Shown: one piece after another, positions 24,157-33,700 of the stretch
How the letters are laid out: the number at the start of each line of letters is the position of its first letter
Position numbering within the stretch: the first letter of the stretch is position 1
Assembly: GCA_934702355.1 (NCBI GenBank)
Contig: CAKUXX010000007.1
Coordinates: 62,001-126,000 of the forward strand
Reading direction: 5' to 3'
Source of the DNA: an uncultured Methanomassiliicoccales archaeon
GTDB taxonomy: Archaea > Thermoplasmatota > Thermoplasmata > Methanomassiliicoccales > Methanomethylophilaceae
Length of the DNA stretch: 64,000 nucleotides
Translations under genes and position numbers: made by a program
Notes under the pieces: generated by a model
What the model was told of the DNA's origin: nothing
Database searches by the model: none
Seen by the model: the letters and a program-made list of their open reading frames with translations, nothing else

Positions 24157-24684
24157 ATGGGTGAGATAGAGATCCTCCGCTGGTTCGAATCCCTTCACGG
24201 TTCCGCATTGGACGGCATCATGACAGGGGCATCGCTCCTTGCGACATCCGGGATCATCTGGATCCTGATCGGAATTGCGCTGATATTGATGAAGCGCTCC
24301 AGAGACGGAGTCGGCCTGATGGCCTCCGTTGTACTCGCCTACATCATCGTGGATGTTGTCCTGAAGCCGATCGTCTGTCGCGAGAGACCCTTCGCGGTAG
24401 AGGATCTGGAAGTGCTCGGCACCATACCGACAACATGGTCGTTCCCATCGGGACATACCGCGTCGGCATTCGCCGGAGCCGTATCGATACTGTTGATTAA
24501 CAGAAAAGCGGGAGCGATCGCCGTGGCCTTCGCAACCCTCGTCGGGATATCGAGACTCTACCTGTGCGTCCACTGGCCCACAGATGTTCTCGCCGGCGCC
24601 ATCATCGGCACCATGTCGGCGGTCGCCGTATATATGATGATGAAAAGAGCCGTCACCGCTAAGAACGCAGATGACGGCGTTTGA
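24157..24684 (+). CDS. PAP2-family membrane phosphatase
   Basis: A 175-aa membrane protein with the three PAP2 motifs: CRERPF (with the preceding KPIV lysine), SFPSGHTAS, and SRLYLCVHWPTDV containing the catalytic His. Five to six membrane helices. Enzymes of this type dephosphorylate lipid phosphates such as polyprenyl pyrophosphate or phosphatidic acid at the membrane surface. Divergent from the EamA gene and almost abutting the convergent gene at 24687. Substrate not determinable. Confidence 0.93.
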   Translation: MGEIEILRWFESLHGSALDGIMTGASLLATSGIIWILIGIALILMKRSRDGVGLMASVVLAYIIVDVVLKPIVCRERPFAVEDLEVLGTIPTTWSFPSGHTASAFAGAVSILLINRKAGAIAVAFATLVGISRLYLCVHWPTDVLAGAIIGTMSAVAVYMMMKRAVTAKNADDGV

Positions 24685-24686
24685 CC

Positions 24687-25094
24687 TCACTGCTCGTCCC
24701 ATTCGGAGAACAGCTTGGCGATCCCTTTCTTGGATACCGACCAGCAGGGCACCCCGCCGATCAGCACTGCGACCTTGATAGCCTCCAGGATCTCCTCTTT
24801 GGTGGCCCCGTAGTTCTTGGCCACCTTGGCCTGGGCATATACGCAGTCCTCGCACATCCTGACGGCCACGCAGGACAGGGCCATCAACCTCTTGGTCTTC
24901 CTGTCGAGGGCCCCGTCCTCGACCATCACGCGGTCCATCACATGGAGCGTATCGATGAAGTCGGGGTCCAGATCGTTTATTGCCTTCAGCGTGTCCGGTG
25001 CGAATCCGCCCATTCCGCTGCACATCTCGCCGAACTTGCCGTTTCCGCGGCAACCGCATCCGCTTTTTCCGTCCATGGAATCAAATCGGAACAT
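24687..25094 (-). CDS. Carboxymuconolactone decarboxylase-family (AhpD-like) protein
   Basis: A 135-aa CMD-fold protein with the redox-active CEDC pair in the context SCVAVRMCEDCVYAQAK and an AhpD-like YGATKEEILEAIKVAV helix. Members are peroxidase or thiol-disulfide proteins, and the CxxC favours a redox role. The N-terminus is Gly/Cys-rich (GCGCRGNG). The alternative start Met 25076 is possible and would leave the domain intact. It lies 19 nt downstream of the inositol phosphatase gene on the same strand, so the two are likely co-transcribed. Confidence 0.88.
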   Translation of the reverse strand: MFRFDSMDGKSGCGCRGNGKFGEMCSGMGGFAPDTLKAINDLDPDFIDTLHVMDRVMVEDGALDRKTKRLMALSCVAVRMCEDCVYAQAKVAKNYGATKEEILEAIKVAVLIGGVPCWSVSKKGIAKLFSEWDEQ

Positions 25095-25113
25095 CAGGAC
25101 TTAATGACTCGCA

Positions 25114-25902
25114 TCAGGAATAGGGGGTCTTCCCGCCGAACTCCTCCGCGACGATGTCGTGCATTACGGCGAGATTCTTCTCATTGTTGGCGGCAAGGAC
25201 AGGAGACGGACGGTCGAACCTGATATCGGAATCGATGCCTGTGAAGCATCCTCCTGCGGCCTTCACGCATGTGAGAGCGGCGGCGTGGTCCCAAGGGGAC
25301 AGTCTGATCTCGAAATAGAGATCCATAGCACCCTGTGCGAGCATGGACAGCTCGATCGCTGCGGTTCCGATCCTGCGGATGTCGTTGATCACGGGATACA
25401 GACGTTCGCTCACGCGGAACACCGGAGGTGCGAACTCCTTGCGGTAGCAGCACCATGCCGTGCTTAGAAGGCAGTCGTTCAGGGGCCTGTCCGAGACCTT
25501 CATCGGAACCCCGTTGAACCATGCTCCCTTCCCGATCTCCGATGTGTATATCCTTCCGGTGAATGGGTTGTGCACAACGCCGATGTACGGCTCCCCGTCT
25601 TTGAAGAGAGCGACCGAGATTCCTATCTCCGGGATCCCCCTGGAGAAGTTCATCGTGCCGTCTATGGGATCGACGATCCATGTGTATCCCTCGTCCAGAA
25701 GCGGCGAATCGTCGCCTTCCTCGCCCATGAAGGACGAGCCCGGGATCAGAGAAGTGAGCTTCTCCCTGAGGAACCTCTCGTTCTCTATGTCCATGGAGGT
25801 CACGACGTTCTCCCTGGAGCCTTTCTCCTCTACCGAGAACCCGTTGGCGGAACAGACGTTCCTTCCGGATTCGGACACTATATCGACGATCTTTCCGAGC
25901 AC
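25114..25902 (-). CDS. Inositol monophosphatase-family phosphatase
   Basis: A 262-aa Mg2+-dependent phosphatase. Motif 1 is VDPIDGTMNFSRG, the upstream metal ligand lies in FMGEEGDD, and motif 2 is SPWDHAAALTCVKAAGG. Archaeal members hydrolyse inositol-1-phosphate or act as fructose-1,6-bisphosphatase; which applies cannot be decided here. The start codon is GTG, with a TATA box (ttattatac, about 25926-25934 on this strand) placing transcription start at the codon. That AT-rich box is shared with the divergent PPK2 gene. Confidence 0.93.
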   Translation of the reverse strand: MLGKIVDIVSESGRNVCSANGFSVEEKGSRENVVTSMDIENERFLREKLTSLIPGSSFMGEEGDDSPLLDEGYTWIVDPIDGTMNFSRGIPEIGISVALFKDGEPYIGVVHNPFTGRIYTSEIGKGAWFNGVPMKVSDRPLNDCLLSTAWCCYRKEFAPPVFRVSERLYPVINDIRRIGTAAIELSMLAQGAMDLYFEIRLSPWDHAAALTCVKAAGGCFTGIDSDIRFDRPSPVLAANNEKNLAVMHDIVAEEFGGKTPYS

Positions 25903-25924
25903 GTGACCTCGACTGACGGAATCT

Positions 25925-25936
25925 GTATAATAACGT
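25925..25936. promoter_or_regulatory. Shared divergent TATA region
   Basis: The stretch gtataataac reads as a TATA box in both directions. It is about 25 nt from the PPK2 start (25950-25955) on the plus strand and about 25 nt from the inositol phosphatase GTG (25902) on the minus strand. Both transcripts would be nearly leaderless. Confidence 0.55.
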
Positions 25937-25954
25937 GCGGATGATACTCATGGC

Positions 25955-27334
25955 ATGGCATCCTCCATACCGGATGAGATAGTGGACTCGATGGTCGCGC
26001 TCCAGCGCAGGATCGTCGACGAGAAGAAGCGCGTGCTGGTCGTTTTCGAGGGACGCAGCGGAAGGATAATGGGACGCGTGATCAACATGTTCATGAACAT
26101 GCTCGATCCCAGAGGGGTGCGCTACAGCCACTTCATCCCCGAGGAGATATCCTCGCCGGACATGATGCTCCGCTACCTCGCAAGGGAGCCCGCCGACGGT
26201 CAGATCGCCATATACGACAGGTCATGGTATTCGCTTGTCGTATCCAAAGGAGGCCGGAACGAGGATGCGGAGACTGTCTGCAGGGTCTTCGAAAGGTATC
26301 TCTCCAACTCCGGGACAGTTGTTGTGAAGATCTTCCTCAACGTCGATGATGATTCGATTGAATCCGTGGCCAAATCCATCGGGACCCGTCGCAAAGCGGA
26401 CGGTACCTTCCTGACAGACGACCACATAGACCCCTCCAAGTGGAGGGACAAGGTCGTGATGCCGATGATAGCGACCACGAACACCCCCAATGCCCCTTGG
26501 GACATACTCGACGTGAACAATCTCGACAGAACAGTGACGATGGTCTGCAACACTTTCATAGAGAGGGTCACCCACAGGCTCGACCACCCTCCGAAGCAGG
26601 AGTCCGGCATGATGGAGAGGCACTACGTCAATCCCCGCAAGACGGCCGACCTCACATCCAAGGCCAAAGGGTATTCCTCCGAGCTGGAGAAGCTGTCCGA
26701 GGAGGTCATGAACCTTCAGAGCAAGCTCGCCGCTTCCGATAGGTCCCTGGTCATAGTGTTCGAAGGCTGGGACGCCGCAGGTAAGGGAGGGAGCATAAAG
26801 CGCCTCACACGCGCGCTGAACCCCAGAGGGTACACCGTGAACCCCGTGTCAGCGCCCGCAGGGGACGAGAGACTCCACTCGTATCTTTGGAGGTTCTCCA
26901 ACAACATGCCCGCTTCCGGACACATATCGATATTCGACAGGTCGTGGTACGGCCGCATGATGGTCGAACCCATAGAGGGATTCTGCTCCGAGGCCGAGTA
27001 CAGCAGGTCCGCTTCCGAGATCAAGGGATTCGAGCGCATGATATCCGATTCCGGAGGCATCATCATCAAGTTCTGGCTGGAGATCAGCCCGGACGAGCAG
27101 CTCAAGCGCTTCAGGGCAAGGGAATCCGATCCGTTCAAATCGTGGAAGATCACCGACGAGGACTGGCGCAACAGGGACAAGTGGGATGTCTACGAGACAT
27201 ACGTCGACACGATGATCTCGACCACCAACACCCCGAACGCCCCTTGGGTCGTTGTCGAATCAGAGGATAAGAAGTACGCCCGCCTGAAGGTGCTGAAGAC
27301 TATCAAAGATACTCTGAAGAAGGAACTCGACTGA
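25955..27334 (+). CDS. Two-domain polyphosphate kinase 2 (polyphosphate:AMP phosphotransferase type)
   Basis: A 459-aa fusion of two PPK2 domains. The C-terminal one (about residues 240-459) is catalytic: Walker A EGWDAAGKGG, Walker B FDRSWYGR, and the lid segment SWKITDEDWRNRDKWDVYE. The N-terminal one (about 1-225) keeps the fold (YDRSWYSL, KWRDKVVMPMI), but its P-loop is EGRSGRIMG, lacking the GKG lysine, so it is probably structural or regulatory. This two-domain layout is typical of class II PPK2, which makes ADP from AMP and polyphosphate. Two close ATGs exist (25950, 25955); 25955 is in frame. Confidence 0.93.
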   Translation: MASSIPDEIVDSMVALQRRIVDEKKRVLVVFEGRSGRIMGRVINMFMNMLDPRGVRYSHFIPEEISSPDMMLRYLAREPADGQIAIYDRSWYSLVVSKGGRNEDAETVCRVFERYLSNSGTVVVKIFLNVDDDSIESVAKSIGTRRKADGTFLTDDHIDPSKWRDKVVMPMIATTNTPNAPWDILDVNNLDRTVTMVCNTFIERVTHRLDHPPKQESGMMERHYVNPRKTADLTSKAKGYSSELEKLSEEVMNLQSKLAASDRSLVIVFEGWDAAGKGGSIKRLTRALNPRGYTVNPVSAPAGDERLHSYLWRFSNNMPASGHISIFDRSWYGRMMVEPIEGFCSEAEYSRSASEIKGFERMISDSGGIIIKFWLEISPDEQLKRFRARESDPFKSWKITDEDWRNRDKWDVYETYVDTMISTTNTPNAPWVVVESEDKKYARLKVLKTIKDTLKKELD

Positions 27335-27406
27335 TCTGCCCATTTCGTCGATTGCCGGTAAGACCATACGACATTCTTATATAGCTACTGCAGTTTGTCT
27401 GTCTCA

Positions 27407-28099
27407 ATGGTTGACGAGTTCAAGCAAAGGATCGCAGGCGAGATCGCCATCTCGCCGGACCCCGGCAAGACCATCAGGAAATGGAGGGAGGAGTTCGGGC
27501 TCTCCCAGCACCAGCTGGCCGACGCGATGGGCGTCTCCCACTCCGTCGTCAGCGACTACGAGTCCGGAAGACGCAAGTCCCCCGGAGTGAACGTGGTCAA
27601 GAAGATGGTGGACGCGTTCATCGAACTCGACATACAGAACGGCTCGCCCGTGATCTCAAGGTACAATCCGGACTTCAAACTGGATTGCATCATGGCCATG
27701 GACGAGTTCCCCGGAGGCGTCGACGTGGAGAGATTCATTTCCGCCATCACGGGGAAGAACCTGAACCCCGACAGGGTCCTGTCGAAATCCATCTTCGGTT
27801 ACACCATAGTGGATTCCGTGAAGGCCATCCTGTCCCTGGGTTCGGAGGATTATCTTAAGATCTACGGGTGGAACACCGAAAGGGCCCTGATTTTCACTAA
27901 TGTCCATTTCGGCCGTTCACCCATGGTCGCCGTCAGGGCGCATCCGCTCACACCCGGCATGGTGGTGTACGTGAGACCCGAGAAGACCGATCCGCTGGCA
28001 GTCAAGCTGGCGAGGCTCGAAGGGATCCCGCTGGTCACCACCGAACTGAGCGTGGACGAGATCGTCGCCAGGATGCAATCCCTCAAGGAGGGGATATGA
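27407..28099 (+). CDS. XRE-family HTH regulator of the mevalonate operon
   Basis: A 230-aa protein. Residues ~20-75 form a lambda-repressor-type HTH (LSQHQLADAMGVSHSVVSDY), and the remainder is a conserved archaeal ligand-binding-like domain. Homologues sit beside HMG-CoA synthase in many archaea (as MJ1545 beside MJ1546), so it probably controls isoprenoid synthesis. The start is ATG 27407: a TATA box (cttatata, about 27376-27383) lies ~25 nt upstream, and an in-frame TTG at 27395 is less likely. The stop overlaps the HMG-CoA synthase start region. Confidence 0.9.
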   Translation: MVDEFKQRIAGEIAISPDPGKTIRKWREEFGLSQHQLADAMGVSHSVVSDYESGRRKSPGVNVVKKMVDAFIELDIQNGSPVISRYNPDFKLDCIMAMDEFPGGVDVERFISAITGKNLNPDRVLSKSIFGYTIVDSVKAILSLGSEDYLKIYGWNTERALIFTNVHFGRSPMVAVRAHPLTPGMVVYVRPEKTDPLAVKLARLEGIPLVTTELSVDEIVARMQSLKEGI

Positions 28100-29151
28100 T
28101 GGATGTTGGAATCGTAAGTTACGGAGGTTACATCCCCAGGTACAGGATCAAACCCGAGGAGATCGGAAGGATCTGGGGAGTGGATGGGAAATCTATGGGC
28201 AAAGGACTGATGATCTATCAGAAATCGGTCCCGTCGCCGGACGAGGACGTCGTCACTATCGCCACGGAGGCCGCCAGGTACATGATGGCAAGGGTCCCCG
28301 AGGTCGATCCCCAGGACATCGGCGCCATCTACGTCGGATCCGAATCGCACCCCTATGCGGTCAAGCCCACATCCACGATCGTCGCCGAGGCCATCGAGGC
28401 GACACCTGCGATGACCGCAGCGGACATGGAGTTCGCATGCAAGGCCGGAACCGCAGGGATCCAGGCATGCATGGGTCTCGTCGGATCCGGTATGGTGAAG
28501 TACGGAGTCGCCATCGGAGCGGACACCTCCCAAGGAGCCCCCGGAGATGCGCTCGAATACTCCGCATCCGCAGGAGGCGCGGCCTACCTGATCGGAACCG
28601 AGAAGATCATCGCCAAGATCAACAAGACGCTCAGTTTCACCACCGACACCCCCGACTTCTGGAGGAGGGAGGGACAGCCCTACCCGCTCCACGGAGGAAG
28701 GTTCACCGGAGAGCCCGCCTACTTCAGGCACATCACATCCGCCGCCAAGATGATGCTGGAGGCGATGGGAACACAGCCCTCCGATTACAAGTACGCCGTG
28801 TTCCACCAGCCGAACGGCAAATTCCCCAGCAGGGTCGCCGCACAGCTCGGATTCACCCCCGAGCAGATCGAGTACGGCCTGCTGACCCCCAACATAGGGA
28901 ACACATACAGCGGAGCAGTCCCCCTCGGTCTGGCCAACGTTCTGGACCACGCCGAGCCCGGAGACAGGATCTTCGTCACATCCTACGGATCCGGTGCCGG
29001 AAGCGATGCCTTCGACATCACCGTGACCGACGAGATCAAGAACTACAAGAGGGAGAACGCACCCGTCCTGGAGAAGATCATGGAGGACCCGATCTACATC
29101 GACTACGGCCTCTATGCGAAGTTCAAGGGAAAGATCGTCATGCCGGAGTGA
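28099..29151 (+). CDS. Hydroxymethylglutaryl-CoA synthase
   Basis: A 350-aa archaeal HMGS condensing acetyl-CoA and acetoacetyl-CoA for mevalonate and archaeal lipid synthesis. The nucleophile is Cys114 (EFACKAGTAG), the general-base region is FHQPNGKFPSRVA, and the GNTYSGAVPLGL block is present. Starts at 28096 and 28099 are both possible; GGAGG at 28087-28091 is 7 nt before 28099, which is preferred. It lies between its regulator and the acetoacetyl-CoA thiolase, with which archaeal HMGS is known to form a channelling complex bridged by the DUF35 protein. Confidence 0.96.
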   Translation: MDVGIVSYGGYIPRYRIKPEEIGRIWGVDGKSMGKGLMIYQKSVPSPDEDVVTIATEAARYMMARVPEVDPQDIGAIYVGSESHPYAVKPTSTIVAEAIEATPAMTAADMEFACKAGTAGIQACMGLVGSGMVKYGVAIGADTSQGAPGDALEYSASAGGAAYLIGTEKIIAKINKTLSFTTDTPDFWRREGQPYPLHGGRFTGEPAYFRHITSAAKMMLEAMGTQPSDYKYAVFHQPNGKFPSRVAAQLGFTPEQIEYGLLTPNIGNTYSGAVPLGLANVLDHAEPGDRIFVTSYGSGAGSDAFDITVTDEIKNYKRENAPVLEKIMEDPIYIDYGLYAKFKGKIVMPE

Positions 29152-29155
29152 TACA

Positions 29156-30325
29156 ATGAGGGATGTAGCAATCATAGGAGCAGGGGTCACCAAGTTCGGT
29201 GAGCTCTGGAACAAATCGTTCAGGGACATCGGAATCGAAGCGGGAATCAAAGCTATGGGAGACGCAGGTCTCGCAGGCAACGAGGTCGACGGTATCTTCA
29301 TCGGGAACATGTCCGCAGGACGCTTCATCAACCAGAAGCACATCGATGCACTCATCGCAGACTATTCCGGAATGGCAACAAACCACGTCCCGGCCGTCAG
29401 GGTCGAGGCGGGAGGAGCATCCGGAGGAGTCGCATTCAGGCAGGCTGTAATGGCCGTCGCTTCCGGAATGAACGACATCGTCCTCGTCGGAGGAGCCGAG
29501 AAGATGACCGATATGGACGACGTTTCCATCAACTCCGTCCTCGATACCACCGCAGATGCAGAGTGGGAGGCGGGAATGGGAGTAACATTCGCCGGACTCC
29601 ACGGAATGATCGCCCAGCGCATGATCCACGACGGAATCGCAACAAGGGAGGAGATCGCATCCTTCGCCGTCAACAGCCACTTCCACGGCGCACTGAACCC
29701 CAATGCGCAGTTCAGGAAGGCGATCACCCTCGACACCGTCCTCAGGTCCGGTCCCGTCGCATCCCCTCTCGGAATGTTCGACTGCGCACCGATCTCCGAC
29801 GGAGCCGCATCCCTGGTGCTGTGCCCCCTGGAGGACGCCAAGAAGTACACCGACTCCTACGTCAAGGTAAGCGCCGTGACACAGGCAAGCGACACCCTTG
29901 GTCTCTTCCAGAGGCCCGACATCACATCCTACGGAGCCACCGTCGCCGCAGCCAAGGCCGCATACGAGCAGGTCGGTATCACCCCCGCGGACATCCAGGT
30001 CGCGGAGGTCCACGACACCTTCACAGTATCCGGAATCATGGCCCTGCAGGACCTCGGATTCTTCAAGAAGGGAGAAGCCGGAAAAGCGGTCCTCGCAGGC
30101 GAGTGTCAGCTCGGCGGAGGAAAGGTCACCGTCAACACGTCCGGAGGACTCAAGGCCCGCGGACACCCGATCGGAGCGACCGGTGTGGCGCAGATCGTCG
30201 AGCTGGTCGAACAGCTCAGGGGATCCGCCGACAAGAGGCAGGTCGAGAACGCCAAGTACGGTCTCGCCCAGAACTCCGGAGGAACCGGTTCCGCTGTCAC
30301 CGTCAGCATCCTGGAGGCGATCTGA
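29156..30325 (+). CDS. Acetyl-CoA acetyltransferase (thiolase) lacking the usual active-site Cys
   Basis: A 389-aa archaeal SCP-type thiolase expected to supply acetoacetyl-CoA to HMGS in the same operon. The overall match is full length, with GHPIGATG (catalytic His) and NSGGTGSA near the end. The usual nucleophile motif, CASGG in archaeal homologues, reads GASGG here: residue 87 is Gly (codon GGA, 29414). A Cys codon would need two base changes, so a single sequencing error is not enough. Starts at ATG 29156, 4 nt after the HMGS stop; stop overlaps the DUF35 gene. Activity is therefore questionable. Confidence 0.88.
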   Translation: MRDVAIIGAGVTKFGELWNKSFRDIGIEAGIKAMGDAGLAGNEVDGIFIGNMSAGRFINQKHIDALIADYSGMATNHVPAVRVEAGGASGGVAFRQAVMAVASGMNDIVLVGGAEKMTDMDDVSINSVLDTTADAEWEAGMGVTFAGLHGMIAQRMIHDGIATREEIASFAVNSHFHGALNPNAQFRKAITLDTVLRSGPVASPLGMFDCAPISDGAASLVLCPLEDAKKYTDSYVKVSAVTQASDTLGLFQRPDITSYGATVAAAKAAYEQVGITPADIQVAEVHDTFTVSGIMALQDLGFFKKGEAGKAVLAGECQLGGGKVTVNTSGGLKARGHPIGATGVAQIVELVEQLRGSADKRQVENAKYGLAQNSGGTGSAVTVSILEAI

Positions 30326-30726
30326 TGTCATCTGTAGCAAGAGAGTGGAGGGAGATCCCCGGCAGGTACAACCTCAAGGGAACGAAGTGCACCAACTGCG
30401 GGACCATATACTTCCCCAGGCGCGACTTCTGCCCGAAATGCCGCCGTGCGGGTATCGGAAAGATCGAGGAGTACGCGATCGAGAGGAAGGGAGAGGTCTA
30501 CTCCTTCTCCATCGTCTACGACGCTCCTGCGGCCAACAATCTGATCAAGCCCTACGCGGTCGTCCTCGTGAAGACAGACGACGGCGTCATGGTCACCGGT
30601 CAGCTCGTCGATGTCAACCTCGACGATGTCAAGATCGGACTCAGGGTCAGGGCGGTTCTCCGCAAGCTCGACGCCGACGGAAACGCCGGTATCATCCACT
30701 ACGGATTCAAGTTCGTACCGGAATGA
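30325..30726 (+). CDS. DUF35 / OB-fold zinc-ribbon protein of the HMGS-thiolase complex
   Basis: A 133-aa protein with an N-terminal rubredoxin-like zinc ribbon (CTNCGTIYFPRRDFCPKC) and a C-terminal OB fold (VYSFSIVY ... KPYAVVLVKTDDG). In archaea this protein bridges thiolase and HMG-CoA synthase so that acetoacetyl-CoA is channelled. The start is ATG 30325, overlapping the thiolase stop by one base (TGATG). It closes the mevalonate operon and is followed by a hairpin terminator. Confidence 0.95.
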   Translation: MSSVAREWREIPGRYNLKGTKCTNCGTIYFPRRDFCPKCRRAGIGKIEEYAIERKGEVYSFSIVYDAPAANNLIKPYAVVLVKTDDGVMVTGQLVDVNLDDVKIGLRVRAVLRKLDADGNAGIIHYGFKFVPE

Positions 30727-30734
30727 TCAAAAAC

Positions 30735-30755
30735 GGGGGCTCACGCCCCCTTTCT
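30735..30755. terminator. Bidirectional hairpin terminator
   Basis: Stem GGGGGC (30735-30740) and GCCCCC (30745-30750) with loop TCAC. On the plus strand it is followed by tttctt; on the minus strand the exit side is gttttt. It lies between the convergent DUF35 and sbcC genes and can end both transcripts. Confidence 0.85.
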
Positions 30756-30773
30756 TAAAACGTTTTGTTTTTC

Positions 30774-33700
30774 TCAGTATTCGAGCTGGATCGAGCTTCC
30801 CGTGGAGTCCTCCGCGCGCTTGACCAGGATCTTCCTGTCGATCTCGGACTTCAGAGCCTCCACATGGGAGATTATTCCTATCAGGTTGTTCCCGTCGCTC
30901 AGCTGCACGAGAACATCGATCGCCTGCCTGAGAGCCTCCAGATCGAGGGAACCGAATCCCTCGTCGACGAACAGCGTATCGATCCTCACGCCTCCGTTCA
31001 TCCTCTGGACGGCATCGGAGAGACCGAGCGCAAGGGACAATGCGGCAAGGAACGACTCCCCGCCGGAGAGTGTGGCCGAGGGCCTCTCCCTTCCCGTGTA
31101 CCTGTCAACGATGTTGATGTCCAGACCGCCCTTGGAGCGCTTGTCCCTGACCTCTGTGCGGATCTTCATCTCGTACCGCCCCTCGGTCATCCTGGTCATC
31201 CTCATGTTGGCGTAGCGGAGCACCTTCTCGAAGTACACCGACTGCATGAAGGACTCGAAATCCTGCCTCAGAGGGTTGTTGCCGTTCGCGATATCCGATA
31301 ATGCTACAAGATCCCCGCCGTTGCTGTCGATCTCCTTCAGCTTGCCTGTAAGGGCCCTTATCTTCGATGCCGCGGCGGTGTTCCTGTCCATCGAAGAGGT
31401 GGCTTCGACCAGCTTGGCATCCAGTTCCTTCTGAAGATCGGAAAGCTCGGCCTCCTGCTGCTCCAGCGAAGCGACATCGACATGCTCGCGACCGGCGATA
31501 TCGTTCTGATAGGTGTCGATGATCCTCTTGCAGGATGCGACGCGCTCATCGTACCCTTTCACCTCGGCCTCGAGCTCCGGAAGGACCTTCTCCCTCGAAA
31601 GGAGCACTTTGCAGAGGTCCTCATCCATGTTCATAGCACGGAGCGCCTCATCCTTGGATAGGATCTCCTGCTCCAGCCTCTTCGAATCGGCTTCGAGTTC
31701 AGCCTTCCTGTGCTCCAGGATGCTCTTGGTCGATGCGAGCTTCCTGCTCCTCTCTTCCATACGCATGCGGCAGAATTCCATCTCCTTGGAGATCGCATCC
31801 TTTCTATTCGTCAGCGATCTTATCTTATCGATGATGGATGCCCTGTCCTTGAATGCAAGGCCGTCGGACTTCAGATCCTCCTCCGCCTTGACAGCGGACA
31901 GCTTCTCCCTCAGCGAGGAGACCTCGGATTTCAGTTCGGATGACGAAGCATCCAGCTTCTCGGACTCCTTCTCCATCTCCGCCTTCCTGGATTCCTCCGA
32001 TCTCATCTTGGATGCCATGGCCTCGAGTTCTCTGAAGCGGGCCTCCACGGCCGAGCGGTTGGCCATGCTCTCCCTGAGTCCGTGCTCCATCAGCGTACGG
32101 TATGGGATGTCATCGCCGACGGCACCGAACCTTCCGCGGACGTACTCGTCCAGCGATGCGGACATTACGTCTGCCTTGGACGTCGCCTGGGCCGATTCGG
32201 CGGTCATCTTGCCGACCTTGTCCTGCATCCTGTTGCATTCCGTCATGAGGCCGTCCAGTTCATCCTTGGACAGCACGCCTTCCACGGCCGTTGCCGGACA
32301 CGGATGCTCGGTCGATCCGCAGACGGGGCACGGACATCCCTTCTCGAGATGAGTCGCCAGTATCCCCGCCTGGGAGCGGTAGAACTTGGATTCCTCCTCG
32401 GCGTATCTGCTGCGGAGGTCCGAGAGTTGGGACATGGTAGCAAGGAGCCTCTTCCTCCCATTCTCCAGTTCGACCTTCGCCTTGTCGACATCACAGGCTG
32501 TTCTGAGATTCTTTTCCAGCTCATCGCAATCCCTGACCAGCTTCTCGTGCTCCATCTTGACGGAAGAGAGCTTATCGTAGACGTTGCGGTTCTCGCTGAC
32601 GAACGATTCCGCGGCGGTTTTCTGCTTTTTCAGGACCTCGATCTCCCTGGCGACCTTGTCCAGGGATGCTATCTTGAGACTCAGCGTCCTCTCGATCGTG
32701 ATCCTCTTTTCCCTGATCTTCTCCAGTTCATCGAACACGGGAAGTGCGTTCTGCAGCTCCCTGATCTCCGAGATCAATTTCTCCAGTTCGACATCCGTCT
32801 TCCTTTTGAGGTCCTCTTCCTCCCTCAGAGCCGTCTCCACATCGACCTCCTGCGAGGCGATGCTCCTGCTCAGTTCCTCGGATGCCGTCGTTCCCTTACT
32901 TATCCGCTCTTCGAGCTCAGCTATCCTGGACATGCAGACTTTCAGCTTGTCCACGACCGCACGTATCCCGGCCGCCTGCTCGCGCTTGTCCTCGATGTCC
33001 TCTTCGGAACACATCAGGGACCTGAGCTCCTGTTTAGCAGCCTCCAATCTGTCGATCTGTTGATTGAGGTTCTTCGCATCGGCGATGCTGCCACTCAGTC
33101 CGAATCTCTTCTCATCGGCCTCGGCCTTCCTCTTCCTCATCTCCCCTATCTTTCCATCATCGATGGCGGTCTGCTTGGAGATTATCGAAAGCAGTTCGTC
33201 GACGTAGGAGATTCCGTTGATCTTCTCCATGTCGTCCTTGTAAGGGCTGTCCTCGGGCAGGACGACGCGGTCCATCTCCTCGATGATGCAGTTCTCGATG
33301 TACTGCCTGTCCTTCTTCAGGCCGTTGGCCTGCTCTTTCAGGGTCTCCTGGAAGCGGCTGACGTTGTCCGTGGAGAATATCGTGCGCATGGTGTCGCTCC
33401 TCTCGTCGGATTTGGCCGTGAGGAGCTTCCTGAACTCGCCCTGTGCGAGCATGGCGATCTGCTTCCACTGGTCGTAGGTTATCCCCAGGATGCGTACGAT
33501 CTCGGCGTTGACCTCCTTGTCCTTCGTAAGAGGCATGCTCCCGCTTCCGATGAAGGAGACCTGGGCGGGCTCTTTGGTGAAGCCTTCCCCCCTCTGCTTG
33601 GGACGCTCGTATTCGGGGGACCTCTCGACCGTGTACTCCCTGCCGTCGTGGGTGAATGAGAGTCTGACGAATGTTCTGACCGTGGGGGCGGCGAAATGAC

